Origin: Archangium minus | GTDB taxonomy: Bacteria; Myxococcota; Myxococcia; Myxococcales; Myxococcaceae | Assembly (NCBI RefSeq): GCF_044360475.1 | Contig: NZ_CP043494.1 | Span: 8,990,001-9,054,000, forward strand | Reading direction: 5' to 3' | Length of the DNA stretch: 64,000 nt | In this document: positions 44,223 to 54,152 of the stretch, one piece after another | How positions within the stretch are numbered: the stretch's first letter is position 1 | Layout: every line of letters starts with the position of its first letter | Program-made: the position numbers and the translations under genes | The notes under the pieces: model-generated | What the model saw: the letters and a program-made list of their open reading frames with translations, nothing else | What the model was told of the DNA's origin: nothing | Databases searched by the model: none

Positions 44223-45782
44223 TCAGGCCGCCGAGCGCAGGGGCTCGGGGCGGTGGGGCTGCTCCGGGTACAGGCGGAGCATCCGTTTGATGCCGTTGCG
44301 GTCCAGGACGAGCCGGACGAGTTGCAACGAGCCCCGCTCCTGTCCCGCCTCGTGGACGATGAAGCGGAAGGCCATGTCCACCTGGTAGCTCTTGGCCCCG
44401 CGCACCCGCCCCACGGAGAAGTCCTCCAGGTCCACGTACTCCAGCGCGTACTCGGGCTCGTCCATGTCGCGCAGGAAGCGCTCCACGTTGAGCCGGATGA
44501 TGTCCGTGATGCCGCTCACCCCGCGCTCGGTACGCGGCAACAGCTCCACGTCCAGCACCACCTGCTTCTGGTAGCGGATGACCGTCTCGGTCAGCTCGCC
44601 CTGGGACACGGTGATGAAATCGTCACGGGAGCGTAACGCGGCCACCTCCACCGGCACGCGCACCGCGCGCCCGTAGTCCACCTTCTCCTCGCAGGAGCCC
44701 AGGCACCGCTCCGTCACCGGATCCACGATGCGGGCCGTGCGATCGTACAGGTGCCGCGACGCGACCTGGCTGAAGATGCGCCGCATGCCTTCCTTGATGC
44801 GGTCCTTCATCATGTAGCCCACCACCATGATGAGGAAGAAGTTGAGGCTCACCTGCGTGTAGCGGACCTGCGCCCAGAAGGCGACCGCCGTGGCGAAGGA
44901 CATCGCCACACCCGCCGCGAGCGCGAACAGCACCTCCTCCCAGCCCTGGCGCTTCTGCGCCCGCCGCGCCGACAGGAAGAGGATGTTCATGCAGAACTTC
45001 TTCAGGAAGCCGAACCGGTGCATGTACTCCTCGTTGTCACCGGTGGGGCTGATCACCGAGCGCAGCTGGTGCGCCTTGCGGTACTGCTCCTCGCGCAGCA
45101 CCTCGTCCATCAGCTCCTTGCGCACCTCGATGTAGACGCCCGAGCGCGGCAGCGCGTCCATGTCCGCCACGGCCTTGCGGAAGAACTGCTCCACCGTGAG
45201 GCTCAGGTACTCGTCCACCAGCCGGATGGAGGCGCGCGTCTTCTCCTGCAGCCGGTAGCGGTTGGCCGAGCGCGCCCACGCGCGGAAGCGCTCCAGCACC
45301 TTGCGCGCCCCGTCCGCCGCCGCTCGCGCCTCGCTCTCCAGCCGGTCGCACACCCCGTCACCCGGGCTCCGCCCCAGGCTCTCGCACTGCTCGTCCACGC
45401 TGTTGGCGAAGCGCCGCAGCGCCCCGCGGAAGATACAGGACAAGAGCTTCGCCTGATAGACGAGCTCTGACTCACTGACGAGCCCCGTGAGCAGCCCCGC
45501 CTCCAACCGCGCGAGCGGCGCGCTGTCCGTGCTCAGCAGCTCCGCCAGGCTCATCACCGGCGTCTTGAAGCGCACGTAGTTGTGGATGTCCGCGTAGAAG
45601 TTCGCTCGCGGGTACGTCTCCGAGTCGATGTTCAGGCTCGCCGGCAGGAAGACGTACGTCTCCACGAGATAACGCGTCTCGTCATCCGCCCCGGAGGGCT
45701 GGTACTCGAGCTTGATCTCAAACTGCTTCCGGTCGTGAACGTCGAGCCGGGTCTGCAGCAGGGGGACGGGGGCCTTGGACAC
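44223..45782 (-). CDS. Membrane protein of unknown function
   Basis: 519 residues. N-terminal 300 residues are soluble, helix-rich (FRAWARSANRYRLQEKTRASIRLVDEYLS), then two hydrophobic helices about 294-314 and 320-338 (EVLFALAAGVAMSFATAVAFW, VSLNFFLIMVVGYMM). The C-terminal 170 residues are beta-rich and soluble (YGRAVRVPVEVAALRSRDDFITVSQGELTETVIRYQKQVVLDVELLP). The topology puts both large parts in the cytoplasm with a short hairpin in the membrane. I recognise no family. Same strand as the MFS gene upstream, with an 81-base gap. Confidence 0.65.
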   Translation of the reverse strand: MSKAPVPLLQTRLDVHDRKQFEIKLEYQPSGADDETRYLVETYVFLPASLNIDSETYPRANFYADIHNYVRFKTPVMSLAELLSTDSAPLARLEAGLLTGLVSESELVYQAKLLSCIFRGALRRFANSVDEQCESLGRSPGDGVCDRLESEARAAADGARKVLERFRAWARSANRYRLQEKTRASIRLVDEYLSLTVEQFFRKAVADMDALPRSGVYIEVRKELMDEVLREEQYRKAHQLRSVISPTGDNEEYMHRFGFLKKFCMNILFLSARRAQKRQGWEEVLFALAAGVAMSFATAVAFWAQVRYTQVSLNFFLIMVVGYMMKDRIKEGMRRIFSQVASRHLYDRTARIVDPVTERCLGSCEEKVDYGRAVRVPVEVAALRSRDDFITVSQGELTETVIRYQKQVVLDVELLPRTERGVSGITDIIRLNVERFLRDMDEPEYALEYVDLEDFSVGRVRGAKSYQVDMAFRFIVHEAGQERGSLQLVRLVLDRNGIKRMLRLYPEQPHRPEPLRSAA

Positions 45783-45863
45783 ACCCGCACTTTAGGTCAC
45801 GAGTCTGTCACGGGATAGTGACCCCCGGGCCAACGGGAGGGGCCGATGACCTGTGGACAACCC

Positions 45864-47261
45864 CTATCCCTGCGTGCCCGTCCGGGAAGACTCTCCCTCC
45901 TGCACGGGGACATTCGTTGGAGCCGCAACCGCCGGAGCCGTCTGCGCTGCGTGCGCCTTGGGCCGGGCGTTCCACAGGGTGAGCATGAGGACGGCGCCAA
46001 CGGCCGAGAAGCCAATCATGCTCGGACCCCAGGCGCTCCAGCCGAAGTGGTCCAGCATCCAGCCCATGCCAACGCCCACCACGGAGCCACCCACGTACTG
46101 CATGCCGTCGAACATGCCCGCTGCCGTGGCCGCGGCCTTCTTCCCACCGAAGTCCATGGACGAGGTGCCCGAGAGCATCGAGTGAACGATGCTGATGGAG
46201 AAGGAGTTCACCACGAAGGCGGCGATGACGAGGTTCACGCTCGGGGCCTTCCAGATGATGGCCATGCACGCCACCTGGAGAACGTAGCCAATGAAGGCAA
46301 CAGGGGGCCGGCGCGCCTTGAAGAGCAGGTCGGACAGGAAGCCCGCGACGAAGGCTCCCGCGATGCCCGCGAGCACCACACCCGTAGCGCCCTTCTGGAA
46401 GATGGGGCTGTCGAGCGGCAGCTTCTGCGCCTCCTGCATGTAGCGGGGGAACCATTGCTCGAAGCCGTGGCGGACGAAGCCGGTGCAGAACTCGGCCGCC
46501 GCGATGGTGATCATGACGGGGTTGGTGAAGACCACCTTCGCCACGTACTTGAAGTCCACCTTGCCGGTGTACCCACTGGAGGCATCCGCCGTGTCCAGCG
46601 CGGGCAGGCCCGCCTCGTCTGGCGCGTCACGCACCCACAGGAACGTGAGCAGCCCCAGCGTCGTCATCACCAGCGCGGGCACGAAGAAGACGAACTGCCA
46701 AGGCAGCGCCAGCACCAGCAGCGGTCCAATGAAGTAGATGAGCGCCCGGCCGCCCTGGATCATCGAGCCGAAGATGGCGGAGAACACGCCGCGCTCGCTG
46801 ATGTGGAACCAGCCCGAGTTCACCTTGATGAGCGCCAGGGCCGAGTAGGACTGGAAGTACATGTTCAGCGACCAGACCGTGGCCAGGTAGCCGAGCAGCA
46901 ACGGCCCCGTGCCCAGGAACCCCAGGTACGCGCCCAGGCCGAAGGCGAGGTTGAACACCACCGCGCCGCCCGCGCCCACCAGCATCGCCTTGCGTCCACC
47001 GATGCGGTCCGCCAGCGGTCCGTTGAAGATGGCGGATACGCCGTAGATGAAGGTGGCCGCGCTGATGATCGCGCCCACCTGCGCCTTGTTCCAGCCGTAC
47101 GTCTCCGACAGCTTCGCGTTGGCGAAGGAGAAGTTGTAGCGGCCCATGTACATGGCCGCGTACATGGTTCCGAGCGTGAGCCAGTTCTGGGCTCGGCGGA
47201 AGCGGAAGGCCCGCGAGTACTCCGGCCGCGGCGTCGAGGACGAGGGGGCAGCGTCGTGCAT
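45864..47261 (-). CDS. MFS transporter of the GlpT/UhpT (organophosphate:phosphate antiporter) type
   Basis: 465 residues from the ATG at 47261; an ATG at 47300 is also in frame. Twelve hydrophobic segments are visible. Family features: the N-terminal MYAAMYMGRYNFSFANAKL region, the MFS loop GPLADRIGGRKAML, and a long central loop (about 225-255). GlpT/UhpT homologues exchange inorganic phosphate for glycerol-3-phosphate or sugar phosphates across the inner membrane. The N-terminal key Arg is present in GRYN. The exact substrate is not decided. It follows the Nudix gene on the same strand. Confidence 0.82.
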   Translation of the reverse strand: MHDAAPSSSTPRPEYSRAFRFRRAQNWLTLGTMYAAMYMGRYNFSFANAKLSETYGWNKAQVGAIISAATFIYGVSAIFNGPLADRIGGRKAMLVGAGGAVVFNLAFGLGAYLGFLGTGPLLLGYLATVWSLNMYFQSYSALALIKVNSGWFHISERGVFSAIFGSMIQGGRALIYFIGPLLVLALPWQFVFFVPALVMTTLGLLTFLWVRDAPDEAGLPALDTADASSGYTGKVDFKYVAKVVFTNPVMITIAAAEFCTGFVRHGFEQWFPRYMQEAQKLPLDSPIFQKGATGVVLAGIAGAFVAGFLSDLLFKARRPPVAFIGYVLQVACMAIIWKAPSVNLVIAAFVVNSFSISIVHSMLSGTSSMDFGGKKAAATAAGMFDGMQYVGGSVVGVGMGWMLDHFGWSAWGPSMIGFSAVGAVLMLTLWNARPKAHAAQTAPAVAAPTNVPVQEGESSRTGTQG

Positions 47262-47315
47262 GGCGCCGGGCACCCTACCCGCCCAGCGCGCTCCCGACAA
47301 TCACACCCGCCTGGA

Positions 47316-47990
47316 TCACGCCTGCTCGGCGAGCAACCGCAGAAGGAGGATCTCCGTCTTCGCGTCCGGAACCTCCCCGCGCCGGCACATCGCCAGCAAC
47401 TCGCGGATGGGCCTCCACTGCAGGTGCGTGCCCTCCTCCAACGGTGAACCGTCCCCCTGGGGCACCCCCTGCTCCTTGCCCGTCACGTCCACCGCCGCCG
47501 GGAAGACCTTCTCCGACAGGATGCCCGGCGCCAGGAAGAAGCCCGCCCCCAACAGCTGGATCTCCTCCGGCTTCACGTCGAAGCCGGCCTCCTCGCGCAC
47601 CTCCTCGGCCGCCCGGTACCGCAGCCCCGCCTCGCCCTTGTCCTCCGGCTCCAGCAGCCCCGCGACGATCTCCTCCACCCGCAGGTACGTCGCCCCATCC
47701 GGCACCGTCATGTCCTTGCCTCGCCGGAAGTACGCCGCCGGCCGCAGGTTCATTCGCGTCAGCACCTCCAACCCCGACGCACCGCGCCGAAACACCAGCA
47801 CCGCCACCGCGTCCAGCCGCGGCCGATCCACCACATCCACCCGGTACACCTTCGACGCCGTGCCATCGGCCCGCCGGTTCTGGCACCGCAGCCGCCGCAC
47901 CCGCAGGAAGCCCTCATCGCACTTCGCGGTGGACGTGAAATCCTCGACTACCTCGATGTCCGTCACGGAAGAATGACTGCTCGAACGCAT
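47316..47990 (-). CDS. Nudix hydrolase
   Basis: 224 residues. A beta-strand lead (RLDAVAVLVFRRGASGLEVLTRMNLRPA) precedes a Nudix-box-like segment about residues 110-142 (AGLLEPEDKGEAGLRYRAAEEVREEAGF), where the metal-binding E-E-x-x-E-E core is kept but spacing and one Arg deviate from the consensus Gx5Ex7REUxEExGU. The overall layout resembles ADP-ribose pyrophosphatase-like enzymes that hydrolyse nucleoside diphosphate derivatives. A C-terminal helix ends the protein. It is divergent from the nucleotidase operon and upstream of the MFS gene. Confidence 0.75.
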   Translation of the reverse strand: MRSSSHSSVTDIEVVEDFTSTAKCDEGFLRVRRLRCQNRRADGTASKVYRVDVVDRPRLDAVAVLVFRRGASGLEVLTRMNLRPAAYFRRGKDMTVPDGATYLRVEEIVAGLLEPEDKGEAGLRYRAAEEVREEAGFDVKPEEIQLLGAGFFLAPGILSEKVFPAAVDVTGKEQGVPQGDGSPLEEGTHLQWRPIRELLAMCRRGEVPDAKTEILLLRLLAEQA

Positions 47991-48110
47991 GCCTGTTCCC
48001 TTACCGGAAGAGCCTGACGTAGGGGCGTTGCTTGCTCACCTTCTAAGGATCCCGTACCTTGCGCCGTCGTCTAGCGGTCAAATTCTTCAAGCCCCCCGGA
48101 TCCGCCCCCG

Positions 48111-50483
48111 ATGCGACGTCTCCTGTTGGGACTCCTCTGCGCGCTGACCTGCGCCTCGTGCATGCCCGTGATGGAGGGCCAGGAGATCGATCTCCGTGGC
48201 CAGGAAGTCCGGCTGACCCTACTGCACACCTCTGACATCCACTCGCGGCTCATCCCCTACGACTTCGCTCCTCTGAAGACGGATACGGACCTCGGAATCA
48301 TCCCCGAGGCGGGTCCCTTCGGTGGGGCCACCCGCATGGGGGCCGTGCTCAAGCGCGAGCGCGCCCGCTCCGAGCGCGTGCTGCACCTGGACTCGGGCGA
48401 CTGCTTCCAGGGCGCGCCCATCTTCAACGTCTTCAGCGGTGAGGCCGAGTTCCGCTTCTTATCGAAGATGAAACTGGACGCGGCGGTGATCGGCAACCAC
48501 GAGTTCGACGCCGGCCTGCTCAACTTCGTCCAGAAGGCGCGCGACTTCGCCAACTTCCCGCTGATGGCCGCCAACTACGCCTGGGACAGCCCCAAGGATC
48601 CCGGCAACGCCGAGGCCGCGCTCAACAGCTCCCCGTACGTCATCCGCAACGTCCAGGGCCTGAAGGTGGGCATCATCGGCATGGCCAACATCTCCTCGCT
48701 CAACTCCATTGTGGAGGGTGGCAACTCGCTGCAGGTCACCCCGCTGGAGCAGAACGAGGCGGCGCGCGCCTACGTGGAGATGCTGCGCCCGGTGGTGGAT
48801 CTGATCGTGGTGGTCAGCCACCTGGGCCTCACCGAGGACCAGGATCTCATCCGCGGCTACGAGGCCTATTATGAGTACGAGCGCGCCCGGCCCTTCATCG
48901 AGCGCGATCACGACCGCTGGCAGGTGCTGGAGTGGGCCGACCCCGACCTGGAGGGCAACCCCAAGGCGGTGGTGAAGGTGTTCATCCCCGGCGTGTCCGG
49001 CCTGGACGTGGTGCTCGGCGGCCACCTGCACGTGGTGCTCAACCCGCCGCAGCAGCTCGCCGACCCCAGTGGCCGCAAGGTGATCCTCGCGCACTCGGGT
49101 GCCTTCGCCAAGTACGTGGGCCGGTTGGATGTGGTGGTGAAGGTCCCGAAGGACGAGGAGCGGACGGTGGATGGCGCAGAGGTGGTCAGCACCGCCTACC
49201 GCGTCTCCCCGCTGGACGGCATGTGGTGCAACGACGCCATGCGCGCGTACTACCAGGACAACTTCTGGGAGCCCGGCCAGTTCATCAACGCCCCGGGCGT
49301 GCGCGAGGCGCTCGCGAAGTGCCAGCAGCAGGAGGACCGGGAGACCACGGACCTGTTGCAGCCCTACCTGCTGGGCATGGACGCCAACCTCCAGCTCACC
49401 ACCATCTTCTCCTACGCGCCCAGTGACGTGTCGCGCCGCAATACGTCCACGGGCGGTGACTCGCCGCTGGGCAACATCACCGCGGACTCCATGCGCAAGC
49501 GCCGCGCCGTGGAGGCGGAGATGGCCCTCACCAACTCGCTCGGCATCCGCGACAGCCTCTACACGGGCGTGGTGACGCAGGAGTCCATGTTCAACGTGTT
49601 CCCGTTCGAGAACACCATCAACATCATGTACCTGTCGGGCACGGAGATTCAGGAGATGTTCGACTTCGTGGCCGAGCGCTCCGCCGAGCGCGGCTGCGTC
49701 AGCCAGGCACAGATCTCCGGCGCGCGCTTCACCATGGACTGCGCCCAGGTGCAGCTCAATGATCTGCGCATCCCCTGCACGCCGTCGAAGAACGCGACGG
49801 ACTGCCCGCAGGAGGGCCGCGAGGGGCACGCGCCCTGGCAGTGCCTCCAGGGTCAGGATGGCGACCGCTGCTACGCCCACCCCGCCACCGACGTCTCCAT
49901 CAACGGCAGCCCCATCAACCCCAACGGCATGTATCGCGTGGCGGTGAACGACTACATCGCCAAGGGCGGCTCGGGCTTCAGCGTCCTCAAGCGCAACACC
50001 ACCCGCGTGGAGACGGGCATCTCCCTGCGCGACTCGCTCATCGGCTACATGCAGGGCTTCTGCAACTGCGACGACATCAACGCGGGCCGGACGACCTCCT
50101 CGACGGGCGAGCACTGCGGCACGCTCGTGGAGGGCCAGTGGGTGGTGAGCCCGCAGATCATCAACTACTGCAAGCAGGCCCAGGAGTTCGAAGACGCGCT
50201 GGCGCGCAAGCTGGGTGACTGCTCCTGCCGGGAGCTCCTCTCGCTCCCCGAGGACGCGGCCGAGCGCTGCAACGTGGAGGGCCTCACGCCGGAGAAGATC
50301 CGCGACGCGTGCAACGTGCCCCAGGGCCCGTACACCGGCCGCTGCCACTGCCGCGACGCGCTGGCGGGTGCCCAGGAGTGCGGCTCGGTCACCCTGCAGC
50401 TCAGGAACTTCTGTGAGAACCCGACCACGATGCCCGTCGCCAACGCCATCGAGGACGGCCGCATTGGCCGCAAGGTGAAGTGA
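48111..50483 (+). CDS. UshA-like 5'-nucleotidase/phosphodiesterase lipoprotein with Cys-rich C-terminus
   Basis: 790 residues. The N-terminus is a lipoprotein signal with candidate lipobox CASC (Cys17). The metallophosphatase domain has HTSDIHSRL (Asp42, His44), DSGDCFQGAP, GNHEFDAG and GGHLHVV, all dimetal ligands. The C-terminal 5'-nucleotidase domain follows (GNITADSMRKR, NSLGIRDSLYTG, FPFENTINIMYLSGTEI, NDYIAKGGSGFSVLKR). A final Cys-rich extension of about 120 residues (CNCDDINAG...CSCRELL...CHCRDAL) is unusual. The protein should hydrolyse nucleotides or cyclic nucleotides at the outer membrane or cell surface. It heads a three-gene operon with a second lipoprotein and a barrel protein. 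Confidence 0.9.
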   Translation: MRRLLLGLLCALTCASCMPVMEGQEIDLRGQEVRLTLLHTSDIHSRLIPYDFAPLKTDTDLGIIPEAGPFGGATRMGAVLKRERARSERVLHLDSGDCFQGAPIFNVFSGEAEFRFLSKMKLDAAVIGNHEFDAGLLNFVQKARDFANFPLMAANYAWDSPKDPGNAEAALNSSPYVIRNVQGLKVGIIGMANISSLNSIVEGGNSLQVTPLEQNEAARAYVEMLRPVVDLIVVVSHLGLTEDQDLIRGYEAYYEYERARPFIERDHDRWQVLEWADPDLEGNPKAVVKVFIPGVSGLDVVLGGHLHVVLNPPQQLADPSGRKVILAHSGAFAKYVGRLDVVVKVPKDEERTVDGAEVVSTAYRVSPLDGMWCNDAMRAYYQDNFWEPGQFINAPGVREALAKCQQQEDRETTDLLQPYLLGMDANLQLTTIFSYAPSDVSRRNTSTGGDSPLGNITADSMRKRRAVEAEMALTNSLGIRDSLYTGVVTQESMFNVFPFENTINIMYLSGTEIQEMFDFVAERSAERGCVSQAQISGARFTMDCAQVQLNDLRIPCTPSKNATDCPQEGREGHAPWQCLQGQDGDRCYAHPATDVSINGSPINPNGMYRVAVNDYIAKGGSGFSVLKRNTTRVETGISLRDSLIGYMQGFCNCDDINAGRTTSSTGEHCGTLVEGQWVVSPQIINYCKQAQEFEDALARKLGDCSCRELLSLPEDAAERCNVEGLTPEKIRDACNVPQGPYTGRCHCRDALAGAQECGSVTLQLRNFCENPTTMPVANAIEDGRIGRKVK

Positions 50484-52507
50484 TGAAGATCCACTGGCTC
50501 CTCATGGCCGCAACCGCGGCCTCCGTGTCCGGCTGCTACAACGTGGACTCGCCCGCGGCTGCACGCGTGGGCTCGTTCCAGGTGAAGGTGCAGAGCATCT
50601 CCGCGGTAGCCAGCAGCGGCAGCCTCCAGCCGCTCTCCGTCGTCCCCTCCTGCATCAGGCAGTACGGCACCCGGCTGGATCAGGTGCCGGCCGAGGTGCG
50701 CGGAACGAACGACTGCCGCTACGTCGTCCCCACTGGCCAGGTGGAGCTGCTGGTGGACATCCTCGCCCTGGATACGAGCGGCAGGCCGTTCGACTTCAAC
50801 GGGCCGGTGGCCTTCAAGGTGGTGCCGGGCGACCTCGCCGGCGACTACTCCTATCACTGGACGAATCTCACCAAGGGCCGCGGCAACGGCAAGCTGCGGG
50901 CCGCGCACGTCTATGGCGAGGTGCGGGTCTGGGCACTGGATGAGCCCGTCGAGCTCAGCTACACCGACGGCGGTGTCGCCGGTGATGGGACGAAGCTCCC
51001 GCCGGAGCCCTCCTCTCGCACCTATGCCGCTGGCTCCTCCGAGACGCTCTTCTTCCAGGAGCCCTCGCTGGCCACCATCCAGACGCCACAGATTTACGAC
51101 AACCGCGACTCGCCCTTCATGGGGCAGTTCGTCACCATCGGCCGCGCCCCCGAGTCCGGCTCCATCCAGTATCAGAACTGTCCGGACCGGGACCTGGATG
51201 GCGATGGCAAGGTGGACCCCGAGCCGGCCAAGCCCGTCACGCTGCTCGTCACGGGAACGGATCCGTCAGGCTTCTTCGTCACGGACATCACCTCCTGCCC
51301 CGTCCCCGAGGACACCAGCCCCGCCGCACAGGTGTACGTGCCCGAGCCCAGTGGCTACCTGCCCGGAAGCTACGGCTCCATGTTCGTCTACAACTACAAC
51401 TTCCCCGAGGGACTCAACGCGGGCGATCTGTTGTGGACGCTGTCCGGCTCTGTCCAGGAGTTCACCTCCACCACGCAGCTCACCTTCCCGTCCTGGACGG
51501 TGCGTGAGCACGTGCGCCAGCTGCCCCCGGATCAGTGGAACAAGTACCTGGCGCTCAACCCGCCGGTGGATTTCAACCTCCGCCACTGCGGGCTGAGGAA
51601 CCAGCTGAACCCCCAGGGCGTGGATGTCCTCTGCGGCTACTACAACAGCAACCTGAAGCTGGAGAGCATGGAGTCGGGGCTCGTGAAGCTGCACCGCGTG
51701 CGCTTCCCGCAGGTCTTCAAGAACTGCGACCTCAACGGCGATGGCGAGGTGCCCTTCTTCTGCAACAGCAGCGGCGCGTGGGTCCCCTGCGGCACCCCCG
51801 CCGAGCACGAGAAGGATGAGATCCAGTGCAACATCGATTGCACCACCGGCGCCGGCGAACACCAGAACAAGGTCTGCAGCGAGCTCACCCAATTCAATGG
51901 CTTCGGCCAGTTCGTGGTGGAGCTCGCCGGCCCCGGGCCGCGCGAGGCCGGTCTGGATGACACGCTGCCCGCTCGCTGGCAGGAGGTCGTCCTCTCCGAT
52001 ACCGCCTCCAACAAGACCCGAACAACCTACGACAATGGCACGGAGGTGAGCGTCTGGTGCGAGCTGGAGACGTACGTCCGGTTCGGCCCCACCACCGTCA
52101 CCGCAACCCCCACGGACGAGCTGCTGCCGGCGAAGACGCGCAAGGACGTCATCATCAACAACGGAGACGGCTTCGTGGCCTTCCTGGCGCGGCAGCTCCC
52201 GCCCTCGTCGCCGAGCGTCCCCGCGCCGCGCTGCTATGTGTCGCGCAACACCCACTCCCGCGTGCTCGTCATGACCAAGGACGCCGTGCCGGATTTGAAG
52301 GTGGACTGCGACGAGAACGACGCGAACGCGGAGCGCGCCCAGCAGTGCCGCTACCTGCACGGCGCCACCTATAACGTGGTGGGCCACCTCAAGCAGATCC
52401 AGGCAGCTCGGCCGCGCTGGATGGTGCTGCCGCGCGACGCGGATGACGTCTGCTGCTACCCGGGTCCAGGCATGCAGTGCCCGAGCCCCATCCAGACTTG
52501 TAAGTGA
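50483..52507 (+). CDS. Large lipoprotein of unknown function with EF-hand-like loops
   Basis: 674 residues from the ATG at 50483, which overlaps the upstream stop (TGATG). Lipoprotein signal MKIHWLLMAATAASVSGC with Cys18. The body is beta-rich and Cys-rich, with no enzyme motif recognised. Two loops look calcium-binding: DRDLDGDGKVDPE and CDLNGDGEVPFF, both with DxDxDG-type spacing. Frequent cysteines suggest disulfides in an extracytoplasmic location. Stop-start overlap with the nucleotidase gene and the following barrel gene indicate a shared surface or outer-membrane complex. Function unknown. Confidence 0.7.
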   Translation: MKIHWLLMAATAASVSGCYNVDSPAAARVGSFQVKVQSISAVASSGSLQPLSVVPSCIRQYGTRLDQVPAEVRGTNDCRYVVPTGQVELLVDILALDTSGRPFDFNGPVAFKVVPGDLAGDYSYHWTNLTKGRGNGKLRAAHVYGEVRVWALDEPVELSYTDGGVAGDGTKLPPEPSSRTYAAGSSETLFFQEPSLATIQTPQIYDNRDSPFMGQFVTIGRAPESGSIQYQNCPDRDLDGDGKVDPEPAKPVTLLVTGTDPSGFFVTDITSCPVPEDTSPAAQVYVPEPSGYLPGSYGSMFVYNYNFPEGLNAGDLLWTLSGSVQEFTSTTQLTFPSWTVREHVRQLPPDQWNKYLALNPPVDFNLRHCGLRNQLNPQGVDVLCGYYNSNLKLESMESGLVKLHRVRFPQVFKNCDLNGDGEVPFFCNSSGAWVPCGTPAEHEKDEIQCNIDCTTGAGEHQNKVCSELTQFNGFGQFVVELAGPGPREAGLDDTLPARWQEVVLSDTASNKTRTTYDNGTEVSVWCELETYVRFGPTTVTATPTDELLPAKTRKDVIINNGDGFVAFLARQLPPSSPSVPAPRCYVSRNTHSRVLVMTKDAVPDLKVDCDENDANAERAQQCRYLHGATYNVVGHLKQIQAARPRWMVLPRDADDVCCYPGPGMQCPSPIQTCK

Positions 52508-52589
52508 CGTAGTGCCGTAACCGGAGTCGAGCGCCCCATTCCCAGGGGCGCCGGGAGGAGCGGCCCCCCCGCCGCCCCTTGGAGGGAAT

Positions 52590-54125
52590 TTGAGAACGCT
52601 GCGCACGCTGGCCCTGACCGGGCTGATGACCCTCTCCGCGCCCGCTTGGGCCGGAGACTTCGTCGACACCCGCTTGTCGTTCGCCTTCGCGGACGACAAC
52701 GTCTTCGCCAATGCGGGCGAGACGACGCCCAACAGCCCCACGGCTCGTTTCGGCGGAGGCATCCAGAACACCCAGTTCTACGACAACTTCAACACCCGGT
52801 TCTCCGGCTTCGAGACGCTGTCCAACATCGTCCTCTACAAGAAGATGCCGGCGTTCTTCGAGGGCCTCACCACCGAGGCCGGCCTCACGGTGCTGCTGCT
52901 CGAGCAACCCTCGGGAAGCATCACCCTGCGGGACAACTCCAGCTACATCCGCCTCAACTACCGGCCCCCGGGTTGGAATGAGAACGAGGGCCTGTCCCTC
53001 ACCGGCTTCCCCGTGTCCGCGGATCGCTTCCGGCTGGGCTACGCCTACCGCATCTCCTGGGGCGGCAGCGGCATCTTCACCACCCGCGCCAACGCGGCGG
53101 GCGTGCCGGGCGCCAAGCTGCAGATCACCCGCGACAAGTGGTACGCGTTCGCTGGCGCCAAGACGGCGCTGGTGCTCAACGATCTCATCAAGGAGCAGGA
53201 GACGCTCTACGGCTTCATGGCCGGTGCGGGATGGGATCCCTTCGAGACGCTGCGCCTCGAGGCGGGCGGCGGCTACTTCCAGAAGGGCATCGTCCCCGGT
53301 CTGGCCGCGCTGGGCGTTGAGGCGCCGGTAAACTCGGCGGGCGTGTCCGCGCAGGCCGTCTACCACGTGGGTGTGCCGGTGGGCACCAGCGTGGACTTCA
53401 AGCTGTACAAGAACGATCCGGACGTCTACCAGCGCTTCTTCGCCCCAGAGCAGTACCCGGGCGGCCTGGCCTACTCGGTGTCCGTCGAGGGCAGCTACCT
53501 GGTGCAGACGCTGTCGGATCCGGACGTGTTCGGCCGCACGGTGCCCCAGGAGGCCAAGGCGCTGGCGCTGCAGATGCGCGCCAAGTTGGACTACTGGCGC
53601 TTCCACGTGCTGGGTCTCTACCGCGACCTGTCCTTCATCCAGTTCGAGGTGCCCGGCCTGCCGCCCTTCAGCGACTTCCCGGAAGGCACCGAGCTGAACC
53701 CGGAGATGTTCATCGCCGTGGGTGCGGACTACCACTTCCCCGCGCTGCACCTCACCCCGGGCTTCATCGTCGGCGTGCAGCAGCCGGCCTCGTTCCGCAG
53801 CCCCGAGCCGCTCTTCGGTGGCAACAACCCGCCTCCTGGGCTCACGGGCACGCGCACGGTCGTCGTGCGTGACGTCAACACGCTGAGCATCCTCCCCACC
53901 ACGTGCGGCGATGACAACGACGTCTGCCTCGCCGAGCCCATCATCTCCGCCAAGGGCACCTTCCGCTGGGACCTGTCCGAGAGCGTCGCCGCGGTGGGCG
54001 AGGTCTATTACACCTACGACCGCAACCGGACGACCTTCCGGGACGACGTCTTCGGCATCGCGCAGCCCAGCTTCGAGAAGCCCCACGCGCTGGGCTTCAA
54101 CATGCTGCTCCAGGCGCGCTTCTAA
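52590..54125 (+). CDS. Outer-membrane beta-barrel protein
   Basis: 511 residues, TTG start at 52590 with GGAGGGAA directly before. Signal peptide LRTLRTLALTGLMTLSAPAWA. The mature protein is an alternation of amphipathic strands with aromatic girdles (GLTVLLLEQ, FRLGYAYRISWGG, AKLDYWRFHVLGLYRDLSF, AVGEVYYTYDRN) and ends in Phe (LLQARF), as porins do. No exact family recognised. It is the last gene of the nucleotidase operon, so it could be a channel for nucleosides or phosphate released by the nucleotidase, an inference from context. Confidence 0.78.
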   Translation: MRTLRTLALTGLMTLSAPAWAGDFVDTRLSFAFADDNVFANAGETTPNSPTARFGGGIQNTQFYDNFNTRFSGFETLSNIVLYKKMPAFFEGLTTEAGLTVLLLEQPSGSITLRDNSSYIRLNYRPPGWNENEGLSLTGFPVSADRFRLGYAYRISWGGSGIFTTRANAAGVPGAKLQITRDKWYAFAGAKTALVLNDLIKEQETLYGFMAGAGWDPFETLRLEAGGGYFQKGIVPGLAALGVEAPVNSAGVSAQAVYHVGVPVGTSVDFKLYKNDPDVYQRFFAPEQYPGGLAYSVSVEGSYLVQTLSDPDVFGRTVPQEAKALALQMRAKLDYWRFHVLGLYRDLSFIQFEVPGLPPFSDFPEGTELNPEMFIAVGADYHFPALHLTPGFIVGVQQPASFRSPEPLFGGNNPPPGLTGTRTVVVRDVNTLSILPTTCGDDNDVCLAEPIISAKGTFRWDLSESVAAVGEVYYTYDRNRTTFRDDVFGIAQPSFEKPHALGFNMLLQARF

Positions 54126-54152
54126 CCGCCCGACGCCTCGTGCAGCTCACTG

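Noticed and set aside
48066..48080. GTCGTCTAGCGGT upstream of the nucleotidase gene matches the D-arm of the tRNA-Glu genes
   Set aside because: Only about 13 bases match, no acceptor, anticodon or T-arm follows, so it is not a tRNA. It could be a chance match or a tiny att-like remnant, but no integrase or flanking repeat supports that.
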